Shown here: piece by piece, positions 8,428-16,717 of the stretch
How the letters are laid out: each line of letters starts with the position of its first letter
How positions within the stretch are numbered: the first letter of the stretch is position 1
NCBI RefSeq assembly: GCF_025356155.1
Contig: NZ_JANXUQ010000214.1
Location: 1 to 63,245 of the forward strand
From: Rhodoferax sp.
GTDB lineage: Bacteria > Pseudomonadota > Gammaproteobacteria > Burkholderiales > Burkholderiaceae_C
Length of the DNA stretch: 63,245 nucleotides
Direction of reading: 5' to 3'
Notes under the pieces: model-generated
Databases searched by the model: none
What the model was told of the DNA's origin: nothing
What the model saw: only the letters and a program-made list of their open reading frames with translations
Translations under genes and position numbers: made by a program

Positions 8428-8544
8428 TTTGCCCTGAGGGCGGCTCTACAATCCGGGCACACATTTTGTTTATCCATCTCCCGCCCGGCCGGACCCCGTC
8501 TGGGGCACAGTGGGATTTTGACTTTTTCGGGCTGAGTGACACAC

Positions 8545-9534
8545 ATGGCTGTTTACACAGAGGTCTCTTTCGACGAGGCCAAGGAATTCTTGCAAGGCCT
8601 TCAATTGGGAACCCTCCAGACCCTGGCGGGCTGCTCGGGCGGCATCGAAAACACCAACTATTTCGTCATCACCGACGAGGCGCCCTATGTACTGACGCTG
8701 TTCGAACGCTTGAGCATGGAGCAGTTGCCGTTCTACCTGCGGCTGATGAAGCACCTGGCCCACCATGGCATCCCGGTGCCAGACCCGGCCACCAACCGCG
8801 ATGGCGACGTGGTGCATGCACTGAAGGGCAAGCCCGCCGCCGTGGTCAACCGCCTGAGGGGCAAGAGTGAACTGGCACCCACCGCCGCGCATTGCCGGCA
8901 AGTGGGCGCCATGCTGGCCCGCATGCACCTGGCTGGGCGCGACTTCAGCATGCAGCAACCCAATCTGCGCGGCTTGGACTGGTGGAACGAGACCGTACCC
9001 GTGGTTATTCCCTTTGTGTCCTCCGAGCAAGCCGCTTTGCTGCAGAGCGAACTGGCCTACCAAAACCATGTGTCCACTTTCTCGGCCTATGGCGCGTTGC
9101 CGCGCGGCCCCATACACGCCGACCTGTTCCGTGACAACGTGATGTTCGAGTCCAGCGGGGAAGACACAGCCGAGCCCGCCCTGACCGGCTTCTTTGATTT
9201 TTACTTCGCAGGCGTCGACTCTTGGCTGTTCGACATCGCCGTGTGCCTGAACGACTGGTGCATAGACCTGCCCACAGGCGCCGGCGACGATGAACGTACC
9301 CGCGCTTTCTTGGACGCCTATACAACGGTGCGCACGTTACAAGCGCAGGAGCGCCAGCTACTGCCCGCCATGGCGCGCGCCGCTGCCCTGCGCTTCTGGA
9401 TCTCGCGGCTGTGGGATCTACACCTGCCGCGTGAAGCCTCCGTTTTACAGGCGCATGACCCCGAACACTTCAAGCGGGTGCTGCGCCAGCGTATCCTCTG
9501 TCCTCTGACTTCTACCCACATCACTACTGCATGA
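8545..9534 (+). CDS. thrB: Homoserine kinase (ThrB2, APH-fold)
   Basis: A 329-residue kinase of the aminoglycoside-phosphotransferase fold, the type that phosphorylates homoserine to O-phosphohomoserine in threonine synthesis in many alpha- and betaproteobacteria. Signatures include CSGGIENTNYFV at the N-terminal lobe, YVLTLFERL, the catalytic loop GPIHADLFRDNVMF (H-x-D-x4-N) and GFFDFYFAG (metal-binding D). The GHMP-type ThrB of enterobacteria looks quite different. ATG at 8545 (MAVYTEV) is preferred over an upstream GTG at 8536. The last four bases overlap the next gene (ATGA), so this starts a coupled set with the BPSS1780 and FecR-domain proteins. Confidence 0.93.
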   Translation: MAVYTEVSFDEAKEFLQGLQLGTLQTLAGCSGGIENTNYFVITDEAPYVLTLFERLSMEQLPFYLRLMKHLAHHGIPVPDPATNRDGDVVHALKGKPAAVVNRLRGKSELAPTAAHCRQVGAMLARMHLAGRDFSMQQPNLRGLDWWNETVPVVIPFVSSEQAALLQSELAYQNHVSTFSAYGALPRGPIHADLFRDNVMFESSGEDTAEPALTGFFDFYFAGVDSWLFDIAVCLNDWCIDLPTGAGDDERTRAFLDAYTTVRTLQAQERQLLPAMARAAALRFWISRLWDLHLPREASVLQAHDPEHFKRVLRQRILCPLTSTHITTA

Positions 9535-10310
9535 AACTTCACATCGTCCCGGCCAGCAGGGGCATCCAATGGGTCAAGTTGGGCTTGCAGACTTTTTTTA
9601 AGCAACCGCTGGCGCTGTCGGGTTTGTTCTTTCTATTTGTGGCCATGATGTCGGTGCTGGGCATGGTGCCGCTAGTTGGCGCAGCCTTGATGCTGGTCTT
9701 GCTGCCAGGCGCAACGCTGGGCCTGATGGCCGCCACCCGGGAAGCCGCCGGGGGCAAGTTCCCCATGCCCTGGGTGTTGCTGACGGCCTTTCGCACCGGC
9801 CGCCTGCAACTGCGGGCCATGCTGACGTTGGGCGTGCTGTATGCGGTGGGCCTGGCATTGCTGCTGGGTTGCACAGTGTTGATAGACGGCGGCAAGTTTG
9901 CCAAGCTGTACGTATTTGGCGGCCCTGCCACGGCCGAGATGCTGAAGCAAGGCGACCTGCAATTGGCGGCACTCGTGGCCGCCGTGTTGTCGCTGCCGCT
10001 GACGCAAATGTTCTGGCACGCACCGGCGCTGCTGTATTGGCACGGTGTGCCCCCGGTCAAAAGCTTGTTTTTCAGCCTGGTAGCCTGCATGCGCAACTTC
10101 TGGGCGTTCACCGTATTTGGCTTGGCATGGATAGGAGTTTTTGTGCTCTTCATCGTCCTTATGGCAATATTAGTACAGGTCTTCGGTAGCGCCGATGCCA
10201 TCGCCGCTGCGCTGTACCCGGCGGTGATGCTAATGGCCGCGATGGTGACCACGTCGATCTATTTCACGTTTCAGGACAGCTTTGAGTTCACTCCAGGAGA
10301 TGACATATGA
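9531..10310 (+). CDS. BPSS1780 family membrane protein
   Basis: A 259-residue protein with about six hydrophobic helices. The opening MKLHIVPASRGIQWVKLGLQTFFKQP is the hallmark of the BPSS1780 family, common in Burkholderiales and of unknown function. Later helices include MTLGVLYAVGLALLLG and FTVFGLAWIGVFVLFIVLMAI, and the C-terminus is a short acidic cytosolic tail, FEFTPGDDI. It overlaps thrB by ATGA and the next gene by ATGA, so the three are translated as a coupled unit. In related genomes this family often follows thrB; no functional link to threonine synthesis is known to me. It acts in the inner membrane. Confidence 0.85.
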   Translation: MKLHIVPASRGIQWVKLGLQTFFKQPLALSGLFFLFVAMMSVLGMVPLVGAALMLVLLPGATLGLMAATREAAGGKFPMPWVLLTAFRTGRLQLRAMLTLGVLYAVGLALLLGCTVLIDGGKFAKLYVFGGPATAEMLKQGDLQLAALVAAVLSLPLTQMFWHAPALLYWHGVPPVKSLFFSLVACMRNFWAFTVFGLAWIGVFVLFIVLMAILVQVFGSADAIAAALYPAVMLMAAMVTTSIYFTFQDSFEFTPGDDI

Positions 10311-11026
10311 CCCAGCACAGCCTAGAAGGACGCAGCGAAACCGAGGTACTGTGGTATCAGCGGCGCAATTTTTTGCAAGCAGCAGCGGCGTGGACGGCCG
10401 TTGGCGGCCTAAGCGCTGCCCATGCACAGGCGCGCGGCAATGTCGTGGAACTGAACGGTGACGCTACCGTCAATGGCCAGCCTCTCCTGCCCAACCAGTC
10501 CGTGCAAACTGGCGACGAGATCATTACTGGCCCCCGCTCTACACTGATTTTTGTAGTCGGCAACTCGGCCTTCCATGTGCGCCAGAATTCTGCGCTGACG
10601 GTAGAACGCGGTCCCAACCTCAACGCCGTGAGCTTGCTGCGCCTGCTGACGGGCGCTGTAGTCAGCGTCTGGGGCAAGGGCAGCAGCCGCCAGATCGTGA
10701 CACCTACGCTGACAGCTGGCATTCGCGGCACTGGGGTTTACACCGAGGTGTTCTCCAAACAGGGCGGCCGTACATACTTCTGCAACTGCTACGGGGTAGT
10801 GGACTTGGCGGCGGGCAACGACCGCGAGCTGTCCGAATCCAGCTACCACCAGGCCATGTGGGGCGAACCCATGCTGGATGGACGCGCCGCACTGACACCG
10901 GCGCGTGCCATCAACCATACGGACGAAGAGCTGGAGTTTCTGGCGCGCCTCGTCGGCGAACGCACGGCCTGGCAGATCAGCGGCCGAAAGGGTAGCAAGA
11001 CGCTGGAACGGGAATATGGGGGCTGA
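10307..11026 (+). CDS. FecR-domain protein with Tat signal
   Basis: A 239-residue exported protein. A twin-arginine signal is visible as YQRRNFLQAAAAWTAVGG (RR at 19-20), with likely cleavage after AHA at about residue 40. The mature part carries a FecR domain: GNVVELNGDATVNGQPLLPNQSVQTGDEI, then a segment around SALTVERGPNLNAVSLLRLLTGAV and IVTPTLTAGIRGTGVYTEV, which matches the pattern of the FecR/PF04773 beta-structure. A CNCYG motif follows at about residue 163. Unlike the classical FecR anti-sigma regulators there is no adjacent sigma factor or TonB receptor and no transmembrane anchor after the signal, so it is probably a folded periplasmic protein. It is translationally coupled to the BPSS1780 membrane protein upstream. 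Confidence 0.8.
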   Translation: MTQHSLEGRSETEVLWYQRRNFLQAAAAWTAVGGLSAAHAQARGNVVELNGDATVNGQPLLPNQSVQTGDEIITGPRSTLIFVVGNSAFHVRQNSALTVERGPNLNAVSLLRLLTGAVVSVWGKGSSRQIVTPTLTAGIRGTGVYTEVFSKQGGRTYFCNCYGVVDLAAGNDRELSESSYHQAMWGEPMLDGRAALTPARAINHTDEELEFLARLVGERTAWQISGRKGSKTLEREYGG

Positions 11027-11102
11027 TGCACCCAGGTGTTGCCAAAGCCACAACAAATCCCCCAAACAACATGAAAAAAGCGATCGAAGGTGTTGATTTG
11101 TC

Positions 11103-11132
11103 TTGTTTTTATGGTTCGGGTCGGCTGATAAT
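11103..11132 (+). promoter_or_regulatory. Candidate sigma-70 promoter for the lipoprotein pair
   Basis: TTGTTT (11103-11108) and GATAAT (11127-11132) are separated by 18 nt, about 65 nt before the TTG start at 11197. It is the best match in this 170-bp gap, judged by eye only. Confidence 0.35.
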
Positions 11133-11196
11133 GAAACATGTATGTGGCGCGAAAATGGCGTCTTTGTTTTAATAACCTTGGATAAAGGGGGCTACC

Positions 11197-11868
11197 TTGA
11201 TTCCCAAAACTCTGATGCAGATGGCAATTGGTGCCGGCGCGGCGTTGCTAGTCGGCTGCGCTTCGTCGCCGATTCCAGTTTCTGCAAACTTTCCCCTCAC
11301 GGTTGAGCCCAAAGTGCGTTCCGCTGGCCACTGGGGCCTATTGTCCAACGATGTGGTGAAGCAGACCCTCGACTCTCTGGGCAAACTCGGCGTCAGCGGC
11401 AATTTGTATGTCGCTTTGCCGCCCAACCCCACAGAATTTGACAAGGCCTTTCAGCAATTCCTGATCACCGACCTGGTTAAGAGCGGCCGTGTGGTGCAAC
11501 AATACCCTGACCGTGCACTTGAAGTTAGCTACCAGACCCAGGTTGTGCGCCACAACAGCCCTCGCCCCAATTTCTTGCCCGGCCGCTTCACCATGATCAC
11601 TGCGGGCTTGTATGCCGCTTACGGTCTTGGTTTGGCTCCCGTGGGTGACAAGATGGCCGGCGGCTTGGCCTATGCAGCAGGTGCGGATTACATCGCCAGC
11701 GAAAGTTCCGGCGGCCCAACCGCTACCGAACTGATCCTGACCACCACGATCGCCCAAGGCGGGCGTTACTTGGTGCGCAAAACCGATATCTATTACATTG
11801 AAGAAGCAGACACGAGCCTGCTTCAATACAGAGCTCCCGCTCCCACTTGGAAGGTGGTGGGCCCATGA
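11197..11868 (+). CDS. Lipoprotein of unknown function, upstream partner of FlgO-like protein
   Basis: A 223-residue predicted lipoprotein. The signal peptide MQMAIGAGAALLVGC ends in an LVGC lipobox with Ser at +3 (CASS), which would direct the protein to the outer membrane. The mature sequence has an FPLTVEPKVRSAGHWGLLSNDVV segment and a glycine-rich middle (GLYAAYGLGLAPVGDKMAGGLAYAA, here split) that may contact membrane. I do not recognise the family. TTG at 11197 is used because AAAGGGGG lies 6-7 nt upstream; ATG at 11215 also gives a complete signal peptide. The stop overlaps the next start by ATGA, so both lipoproteins are made together. Confidence 0.7.
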   Translation: MIPKTLMQMAIGAGAALLVGCASSPIPVSANFPLTVEPKVRSAGHWGLLSNDVVKQTLDSLGKLGVSGNLYVALPPNPTEFDKAFQQFLITDLVKSGRVVQQYPDRALEVSYQTQVVRHNSPRPNFLPGRFTMITAGLYAAYGLGLAPVGDKMAGGLAYAAGADYIASESSGGPTATELILTTTIAQGGRYLVRKTDIYYIEEADTSLLQYRAPAPTWKVVGP

Positions 11869-12425
11869 ACTACAAACTGATTCTCTCTGCACTCGCAGCA
11901 GTGGCTGTTTTGGGTGCCTGCGGAACCCCGAGCAATGTCCGCATGGACCCCACCTATGACGAAGCAGCTGCCAGCAAGTTTGTCGCGCTGAACAAAGACG
12001 CGGTGAGCCAGCTGATTGCCAATTACGACCGTGGCGGTGACACACCCGTCTTGGTTGCGACCATTGTCAACGTCAATGACATGCGCCGCTCTGCACCTCT
12101 GGGCCGTACATTGTCCGAGCAGTACGCGTCCCAAATGGCGAGCTCTGGTTTCAATGTCAAGGAAATGAAACTGCGCGGTGACGTGTTCATCCGCGAAGAA
12201 ACCGGTGAACTACTGTTGTCCCGCGAAATCAAGGACATTGCCCGCAGCCACAACGCCAGCATGGTGTTGGTCGGCACCTACTCGGCCGCTGCCAACTTCA
12301 CCTATGTCAGCCTGAAGTTTGTGCGCACCGAAGACAGCCGCATCATCCGCGCCTTTGACTACGCGCTGCCCAACGACAAGGACGTCAACAAGCTGCTGCA
12401 GGTGGCAAACGCCAACGCACGCTGA
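11865..12425 (+). CDS. FlgO-family outer-membrane lipoprotein
   Basis: A 186-residue lipoprotein: signal MNYKLILSALAAVAVLGAC with lipobox LGAC, then a FlgO-like domain with VNVNDMRRSAPLGRTLSEQYA, LRGDVFIREETGELLLSREI and ASMVLVGTYSAAANFTYVSLK, the layout of the FlgO domain (PF17680) in which a CsgG-like fold sits in the periplasm. In Vibrio FlgO is needed for flagellar anchoring, but no flagellar genes are in this window, so a generic envelope role is safer. It overlaps its upstream lipoprotein by four bases and ends 15 nt before a strong terminator. ATG at 11865 is chosen over an upstream in-frame ATG because it gives a clean signal peptide. Confidence 0.78.
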   Translation: MNYKLILSALAAVAVLGACGTPSNVRMDPTYDEAAASKFVALNKDAVSQLIANYDRGGDTPVLVATIVNVNDMRRSAPLGRTLSEQYASQMASSGFNVKEMKLRGDVFIREETGELLLSREIKDIARSHNASMVLVGTYSAAANFTYVSLKFVRTEDSRIIRAFDYALPNDKDVNKLLQVANANAR

Positions 12426-12440
12426 AGCCGCGGCACTTGT

Positions 12441-12469
12441 AAAAAAGCCCGCCCTGCGCGGGTTTTTTT
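12441..12469 (+). terminator. Intrinsic terminator after the FlgO-like gene
   Basis: AAAAAAG, then CCCGC (12448-12452), a 5-nt loop, GCGGG (12458-12462) and seven Ts. The A-tract and T-tract make it potentially bidirectional. It is 15 nt downstream of the stop codon at 12425. Confidence 0.85.
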
Positions 12470-12534
12470 ACGTCTGCACTTTGTGGAAAAAACTCTCTCT
12501 TCTCTCGCCCGCAGTTGGCAGGGGGCAGGCCTCT

Positions 12535-12572
12535 TGCTTCGTGTCCCCTGCCCTTCGGGCTCTCCTTATATT
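12535..12572. repeat. Modular hairpin element, diverged copy E4 (core only)
   Basis: On the minus strand the core reads ATATAAGGAGA, GCCC-GAA-GGGC, then AGGGGACACGAAGC, aligning with copies E1-E3. The flanks no longer form a long matched stem, although a short GGCAGGGG/CCCCTGCC pairing remains on one side. It sits between the FlgO-like gene and the IS110 remnant. Confidence 0.55.
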
Positions 12573-12762
12573 GTTACACCCGCTCCCGTTGCGCTACAGG
12601 GAGCCCGAGTGGACGATCCCGTGCTCCTCTTGGGACACCAAGCCCGTTTTAGAGACTGGGGCGCCGCTCGCCAGTTCAATAATCCATTTGGCCAGCGGTA
12701 ACCCCGCATCTCAGGGTGTGGATGTCGGATACAGCGAACTGCATTTGGAGGGGGGTATTGCA

Positions 12763-12908
12763 ATGCCCTGGACAGTGGGAGTCGATATCTGCAAGGCCAA
12801 ACTCGATGCCGCAGGGTTTAGTACGAAGGTATCGGTTGTCAACCCGCTCGTGGTCAGCTGTTCATCGAAGTCGATCGGGTGCGTAACAAGACTGAAAAGT
12901 CACGCCAG
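12763..12908 (+). pseudogene. IS110-family transposase remnant (deleted and frameshifted)
   Basis: After a GGAGGGGGG ribosome site, ATG 12763 opens TVGVDICKAKLDAAGF, which resembles the first DEDD/RuvC-like motif of IS110 transposases (VGVDISKA-x-LD). It then jumps to TKVSVVNP, resembling the downstream VSVVNPA motif, and after a frame change to RVRNKTEKSRQ, resembling RNKTDKADA. About 100 residues between the first two motifs and everything after the third are gone. The piece lies between two terminators in a convergent intergenic region and is surely non-functional. The 160 bp upstream could be the old left-end non-coding leader, which in this family specifies a guide (bridge) RNA, but I cannot confirm that. 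Confidence 0.6.
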
Positions 12909-12972
12909 ACGCTGGAAGGCCGGAACACCGAGAGAACGAGCAAAAAGCCCCAGACCAAAACCCTTTACACCC

Positions 12973-13003
12973 AAAAAAGCCCGCTAAATGACGGGCTTTT
13001 TTT
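12973..13003. terminator. Bidirectional intrinsic terminator
   Basis: AAAAAA, GCCCG (12979-12983), an 8-nt loop, CGGGC (12992-12996) and TTTTTTT. It serves the minus-strand desaturase gene that ends at 13027 and could also stop plus-strand readthrough. Confidence 0.85.
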
Positions 13004-13026
13004 CGAAGGGCAGTGTGGACTACAAC

Positions 13027-14241
13027 TTACGCCCGCGCAGTACGCAATTTCATCGAGAACTCGCGCAATGCCGCAATCCCACTCTCCTCCGCCCGCAAAC
13101 ACCAGGCCTGTAAATCAGCAGCCAACTGCTCACGCGACACCGAAGTGTTCAGCCACATCTGACGCAGCTCTTCACGCATGGTGACCATCTTGTCCAGCAT
13201 GGGTGATGCAGCGCGGGCCTTGGCCAGTTCAGAGGCGGCGGAGGCTGGCACCTTCTCTTCGTCACGGTGCATCCAGCGCTTGGCGGCCTTGATGACGGCC
13301 ACGTCCGCACTGCGGGCGCGCATGGCATTCAGCTCGGCACGTGCCGCCTGGCGCATGCCCTTGGCATAGCCGGCCATCAGCTCATAGCGGTTGGCGATCA
13401 AAGCTTCCAACGTTTTCTCGTCCGCCACGGGGCGGATAGCGCCAAAGGCAGCCTTGGGTGGCGTCTTCTTGACCCGCGCCAGGCCCACGCGCTGCATCAG
13501 GCTGATGTAGACCCAGCCGATATCAAACTCATAGGGTTTAACCGACAACTTGGCTGATGTGGGGTAGGTATGGTGATTGTTGTGCAACTCTTCCCCCGCG
13601 ATCAAAATGCCCCATGGGGAGATGTTGTTGCTGGCGTCCGGCGCCTCGAAATTGCGATACCCCCAGTAATGGGCCGCTCCGTTGATGATGCCAGCCGCCA
13701 TCACGGGAGTCCACGCCATCTGCACCGCCCACACCACCAACCCCGCCGCGCCGAACAGCGTGAGGTCAATTGCCAGCATGAACAGCAAACCCAGTGACGA
13801 AAGCCCGGTGTAGACGTGCCGCTCAATCCAGTCGCTGGGCGTTCCATGCCCGTATCGCGACAGTGTTTCCTTGTTCTGTGCTTCGGCACGGTACAACTCG
13901 TAGCCCTGCAGCAGCACGGTCTTGATACCGTACACATGGGGACTGTGCGGATCATCCGGCTGCTCGCATTTGGCGTGGTGTTTGCGGTGGATGGAAGCCC
14001 ATTCTTTGGTCACCTGCCCCGTGGTCAACCACAACCAGAAACGGAAAAAATGCGACGCAATGGGGTGTAAATCCAGTGCACGGTGCGCCTGGTGGCGGTG
14101 CAAAAACACGGTCACGCAGATCATGGTGACGTGTGTCATGGCCAGCGTGAACAAGACGATTTGCCACCAGTGCGGATCCCACATGCCGTTGGCAAGCCAA
14201 TCAATGGCGGAGTTCAGCACGGCCCAATCGGGTAACAACAT
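13027..14241 (-). CDS. Membrane fatty acid desaturase (acyl-lipid or acyl-CoA delta-9 type)
   Basis: A 404-residue membrane di-iron desaturase. The three histidine boxes are present: FLHRHQAHRA (H-x4-H), SIHRKHHA (H-x2-HH) and ELHNNHHTY (H-x2-HH), with four hydrophobic helices between and around them. The enzyme inserts a cis double bond in saturated acyl chains using O2 and electrons from a redox partner, adjusting membrane fluidity. A C-terminal extension of about 130 residues, rich in Arg/Ala/Glu helices (KAAKRWMHRDEEK, EELRQMWLNTSVSREQL), is typical of the DesA-like proteins of Burkholderiales. It is not part of the catalytic core. The gene ends at the bidirectional terminator near 12990. 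Confidence 0.88.
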   Translation of the reverse strand: MLLPDWAVLNSAIDWLANGMWDPHWWQIVLFTLAMTHVTMICVTVFLHRHQAHRALDLHPIASHFFRFWLWLTTGQVTKEWASIHRKHHAKCEQPDDPHSPHVYGIKTVLLQGYELYRAEAQNKETLSRYGHGTPSDWIERHVYTGLSSLGLLFMLAIDLTLFGAAGLVVWAVQMAWTPVMAAGIINGAAHYWGYRNFEAPDASNNISPWGILIAGEELHNNHHTYPTSAKLSVKPYEFDIGWVYISLMQRVGLARVKKTPPKAAFGAIRPVADEKTLEALIANRYELMAGYAKGMRQAARAELNAMRARSADVAVIKAAKRWMHRDEEKVPASAASELAKARAASPMLDKMVTMREELRQMWLNTSVSREQLAADLQAWCLRAEESGIAALREFSMKLRTARA

Positions 14242-14337
14242 AGTAGGGTCTCTTCTTTTACAACGAGAAATAGTTCTTAGGGTCTAGAAAACATCTGACA
14301 CACACCGATTTTAGGGGATGGCCTCCAAACTACTACG

Positions 14338-15609
14338 TCATTTTTTTTGCCACACCGCCGCAAAAAATCCGTCTGTCGCGTGCCGGTGCGGCCACAGCCG
14401 CAGGTACAACTGGCCGGCCTCGCCACCGCTGCACAGCGTGGCTGCGTTTTCGACCTTTAGTTCAGCCAATACCTCACCGGCCGCCAGCGGCACATAGTCG
14501 GGGTTGGCGGTAGAAAAGGCATCGGCAATGGCTTCGTTCTCTTGTGGCAACACGCTGCAGGTGGCGTAAACGAGGCGACCGCCGGGTTTCAGCATGCGCG
14601 CAGCGCTTTGCAAAATGGCGGTCTGTTTGACTGCCATTTCTTCCACCGCCTGCAAGTTTTGGCGCCATTTCAGATCCGGGTTGCGGCGCAGCGTGCCCAA
14701 GCCCGTACATGGCGCATCGACCAGCACGCGGTCCATCTTGCCGGTCAGGCGCTTGACGCGGTCATCCCGCTCATGGGCAATGGCTGCGGGATGCACATTG
14801 GACAAACCACTGCGCTTGAGGCGCGACTTGAAAGCGTCCAGCCGGTGGGCCGACGTGTCGAAGGCATACAGGCGCCCAGTGCTGCGCATGGCCGCGCCAA
14901 TGGCTAAGGTCTTGCCACCGGCACCAGCACAGAAGTCCACAACCATTTCCCCGCGCTTGGCGTCCAACAGCATGGACAGCAATTGCGAACCCTCGTCCTG
15001 TACTTCAAATTCGCCGCGCACAAAGGCTTCGTTCTTATTCAACGCTGGCTTGCCCACAATGCGCAGGCCCCACGGGGAATACGGCGTAGTCACAGCCTTA
15101 ATGCCGACCTTGTTCAACTCTTTTTGGACATCAGCGCGCTTGGCCTTGAAGGTATTGACCCGCAAGTCCAGCCCGGCGCCCAGGTTCAAGGTCTCGACCA
15201 AGGGCCAGAACTCTGCGCCGAGCTGTGCCTTGAGCGGCTCAACCAGCCATTCAGGCAGGTTGTGGCGATGGCGTTCCATCAAATCATGCGGGCTGACCTT
15301 TTCGCATTGGTCCAGCCAGTTGATTTCCTGCTCGCTCAGCGCACTGCGCAGAAAATCACCGGGGCCGTAAAACCCCAGAATGGCCAACCGCCGCTCTTTG
15401 GGCCCGCTTCCCGATGGCGCCAAGTGGTCAAACAGCAACTTTTTGCGCAAAACGGTGTAAACCGTTTCAGCCATGGTGGCGCGTTCACGTGGCCCCAGGC
15501 CGCGGTTGTCGCGGAAAAAGCGCGAGACGATGGCGTCCGCAGGGTGGTCAAATTTGAGGGTCAGCCTGACCAGTTCGGCGCAGGCGTCTAAAAGAGCTTT
15601 TGGGTGCAT
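14338..15609 (-). CDS. RsmB/NOP-family rRNA (cytosine-5) methyltransferase
   Basis: A 423-residue SAM-dependent RNA m5C methyltransferase, most like RsmB, which modifies 16S rRNA C967. Motif I region VVDFCAGAGGKTLAIGA binds SAM; motif IV VDAPCTGLGTLRRNPDLKW (Cys at about residue 300) and motif VI YATCSVLPQENE (Cys at about 350) carry the release and catalytic cysteines of the RsmB/NOP2 family. An NusB-like N-terminal region is shorter than in E. coli RsmB. ATG at 15609 (MHPKALLDA) is chosen: longer starts would overlap the divergent DUF1653 gene at 15626. Only 16 bp separate these divergent genes, so their promoters must lie within coding sequence. Confidence 0.88.
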   Translation of the reverse strand: MHPKALLDACAELVRLTLKFDHPADAIVSRFFRDNRGLGPRERATMAETVYTVLRKKLLFDHLAPSGSGPKERRLAILGFYGPGDFLRSALSEQEINWLDQCEKVSPHDLMERHRHNLPEWLVEPLKAQLGAEFWPLVETLNLGAGLDLRVNTFKAKRADVQKELNKVGIKAVTTPYSPWGLRIVGKPALNKNEAFVRGEFEVQDEGSQLLSMLLDAKRGEMVVDFCAGAGGKTLAIGAAMRSTGRLYAFDTSAHRLDAFKSRLKRSGLSNVHPAAIAHERDDRVKRLTGKMDRVLVDAPCTGLGTLRRNPDLKWRQNLQAVEEMAVKQTAILQSAARMLKPGGRLVYATCSVLPQENEAIADAFSTANPDYVPLAAGEVLAELKVENAATLCSGGEAGQLYLRLWPHRHATDGFFAAVWQKK

Positions 15610-15625
15610 AGGATAGGATTGTCCC

Positions 15626-15877
15626 ATGACAGGCGAAAACCTTCCTCCATTGATTGTCACCCCGCCCGGCCTGTACCGCCACTACAAAGGCAATTTGTAC
15701 GAGGTGGTCGACACCGTGCGCCACAGCGAGACGCTGGAACCGCTTACCCTGTACCGTGCGCTGTACGGCGAGCATGGCCTGTGGGTACGACCTGCGGCGA
15801 TGTTTATGGAAGATGTGGTGATAGGCGGGGTGCAGCAGTCCCGGTTTACCAAGGTCTCCGGCCCGGGCAGGCCCTAG
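15626..15877 (+). CDS. DUF1653 domain-containing protein
   Basis: An 83-residue cytoplasmic protein matching the DUF1653 signature almost throughout: GLYRHYKGNLYEVVDTVRHS, ETLEPLTLYRALYGE, then HGLWVRPAAMFMEDVV. The family is a small beta-barrel-like domain of unknown function, sometimes fused to other proteins. The start ATG is only 16 bp from the start of the divergent rRNA methyltransferase gene. No operon partner is evident. Confidence 0.85.
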   Translation: MTGENLPPLIVTPPGLYRHYKGNLYEVVDTVRHSETLEPLTLYRALYGEHGLWVRPAAMFMEDVVIGGVQQSRFTKVSGPGRP

Positions 15878-15967
15878 CCTGCACCTACAGCGCAACACCA
15901 ATAGCGACTACAGGGTTGCCCCGTCCCCGTGGGGTACCAATGCGCGATAAGACGGCACAATCCGGGC

Positions 15968-16330
15968 ATGACCCGCGTTTTGATAGTCGATGACGAACCC
16001 AGCATCCGCCAACTCGTAGCCACTCTGCTCACATTGGAGGGTTTTGATGTAACAACAGCGCCTGACGGCCGCGCAGCGCTGCAACGGGTGCAAGCCGACG
16101 TGCCGGATGTGGTCATCTCGGATGTGCGCATGCCATACATGACAGGCTATGAATTGCTTGCTGCAATACGCGCCCATCCGGCTCTAGGTGCCGTCCGCTT
16201 TATTTTGCTGACGAGCTCTACGGGCGATGACCCCGCCGCGCAGAGCGCCGTGGCCATGGCAGACGCCTGCCTGACCAAACCCTTTACCCGCGACCTGCTG
16301 CTGGACACGCTGCGCACACTGGGCGCCTGA
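15968..16330 (+). CDS. Single-domain response regulator (CheY-like receiver)
   Basis: A 120-residue stand-alone receiver. RVLIVDDEPS gives the acidic pair (D8, D9), VVISDVRMP the phosphoacceptor (D52), ILLTSST the switch Ser/Thr (T82) and CLTKPF the conserved Lys (K104). With no output domain it must act by protein contact, as in chemotaxis or phosphorelays. An OmpR-type regulator (16690-17424, minus) and an Hpt protein (17624, plus) are close by, so a relay with a remote kinase is possible. ATG 15968 is chosen over an upstream extension that lacks homology. Confidence 0.85.
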   Translation: MTRVLIVDDEPSIRQLVATLLTLEGFDVTTAPDGRAALQRVQADVPDVVISDVRMPYMTGYELLAAIRAHPALGAVRFILLTSSTGDDPAAQSAVAMADACLTKPFTRDLLLDTLRTLGA

Positions 16331-16450
16331 GCCGCGATACAAACGATACAAAGCCGTGCCCGCATGACACGGAGGCGATACGCGAGGTCAGCATACTTCT
16401 CACATCCCATCAGCAACCCACCCCAGACCTCTTCTGTAAAGCCAAAAAAC

Positions 16451-16717
16451 ATGAGCAATGCTTTTTATGTAGTCCCCGTCGGCGGTGGCGACCATGTGTT
16501 TGCATCCAACATCTTGTCGGACTGCATAGAAATCGCCAAGTACTTCACCCGCGTAGAAATTGTGGACATGTTCGGCGAGGTCTGGAGAGCAGCCGATTCA
16601 GGTGACCGCCGCTCCACGGTGGACCCCAGGGCCAACATCCCCGCCCACCCACCCGTGCGCACAGAGCGGGCATCGAACCAATCGCATTTTCAGGCCTTGT
16701 CCAAGACCAGCATATAA
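16451..16717 (+). CDS. Small hypothetical protein
   Basis: An 88-residue open frame starting MSNAFYVVPVGGGDHVFASN. It has no signal peptide or transmembrane helix. The first 55 residues look like a folded domain (SDCIEIAKYFTRVEIVDMFG); the rest is polar and low in hydrophobics. The family is not recognised. There is no clear Shine-Dalgarno, and the last 28 bp overlap the convergent response-regulator gene, so it is only a possible gene. Confidence 0.4.
   Translation: MSNAFYVVPVGGGDHVFASNILSDCIEIAKYFTRVEIVDMFGEVWRAADSGDRRSTVDPRANIPAHPPVRTERASNQSHFQALSKTSI

Noticed and set aside
12319..12987. A 222-codon frame over the IS110 remnant
   Set aside because: Only the part from 12763 has homology; the upstream frame crosses the flgO-like gene end and a terminator.
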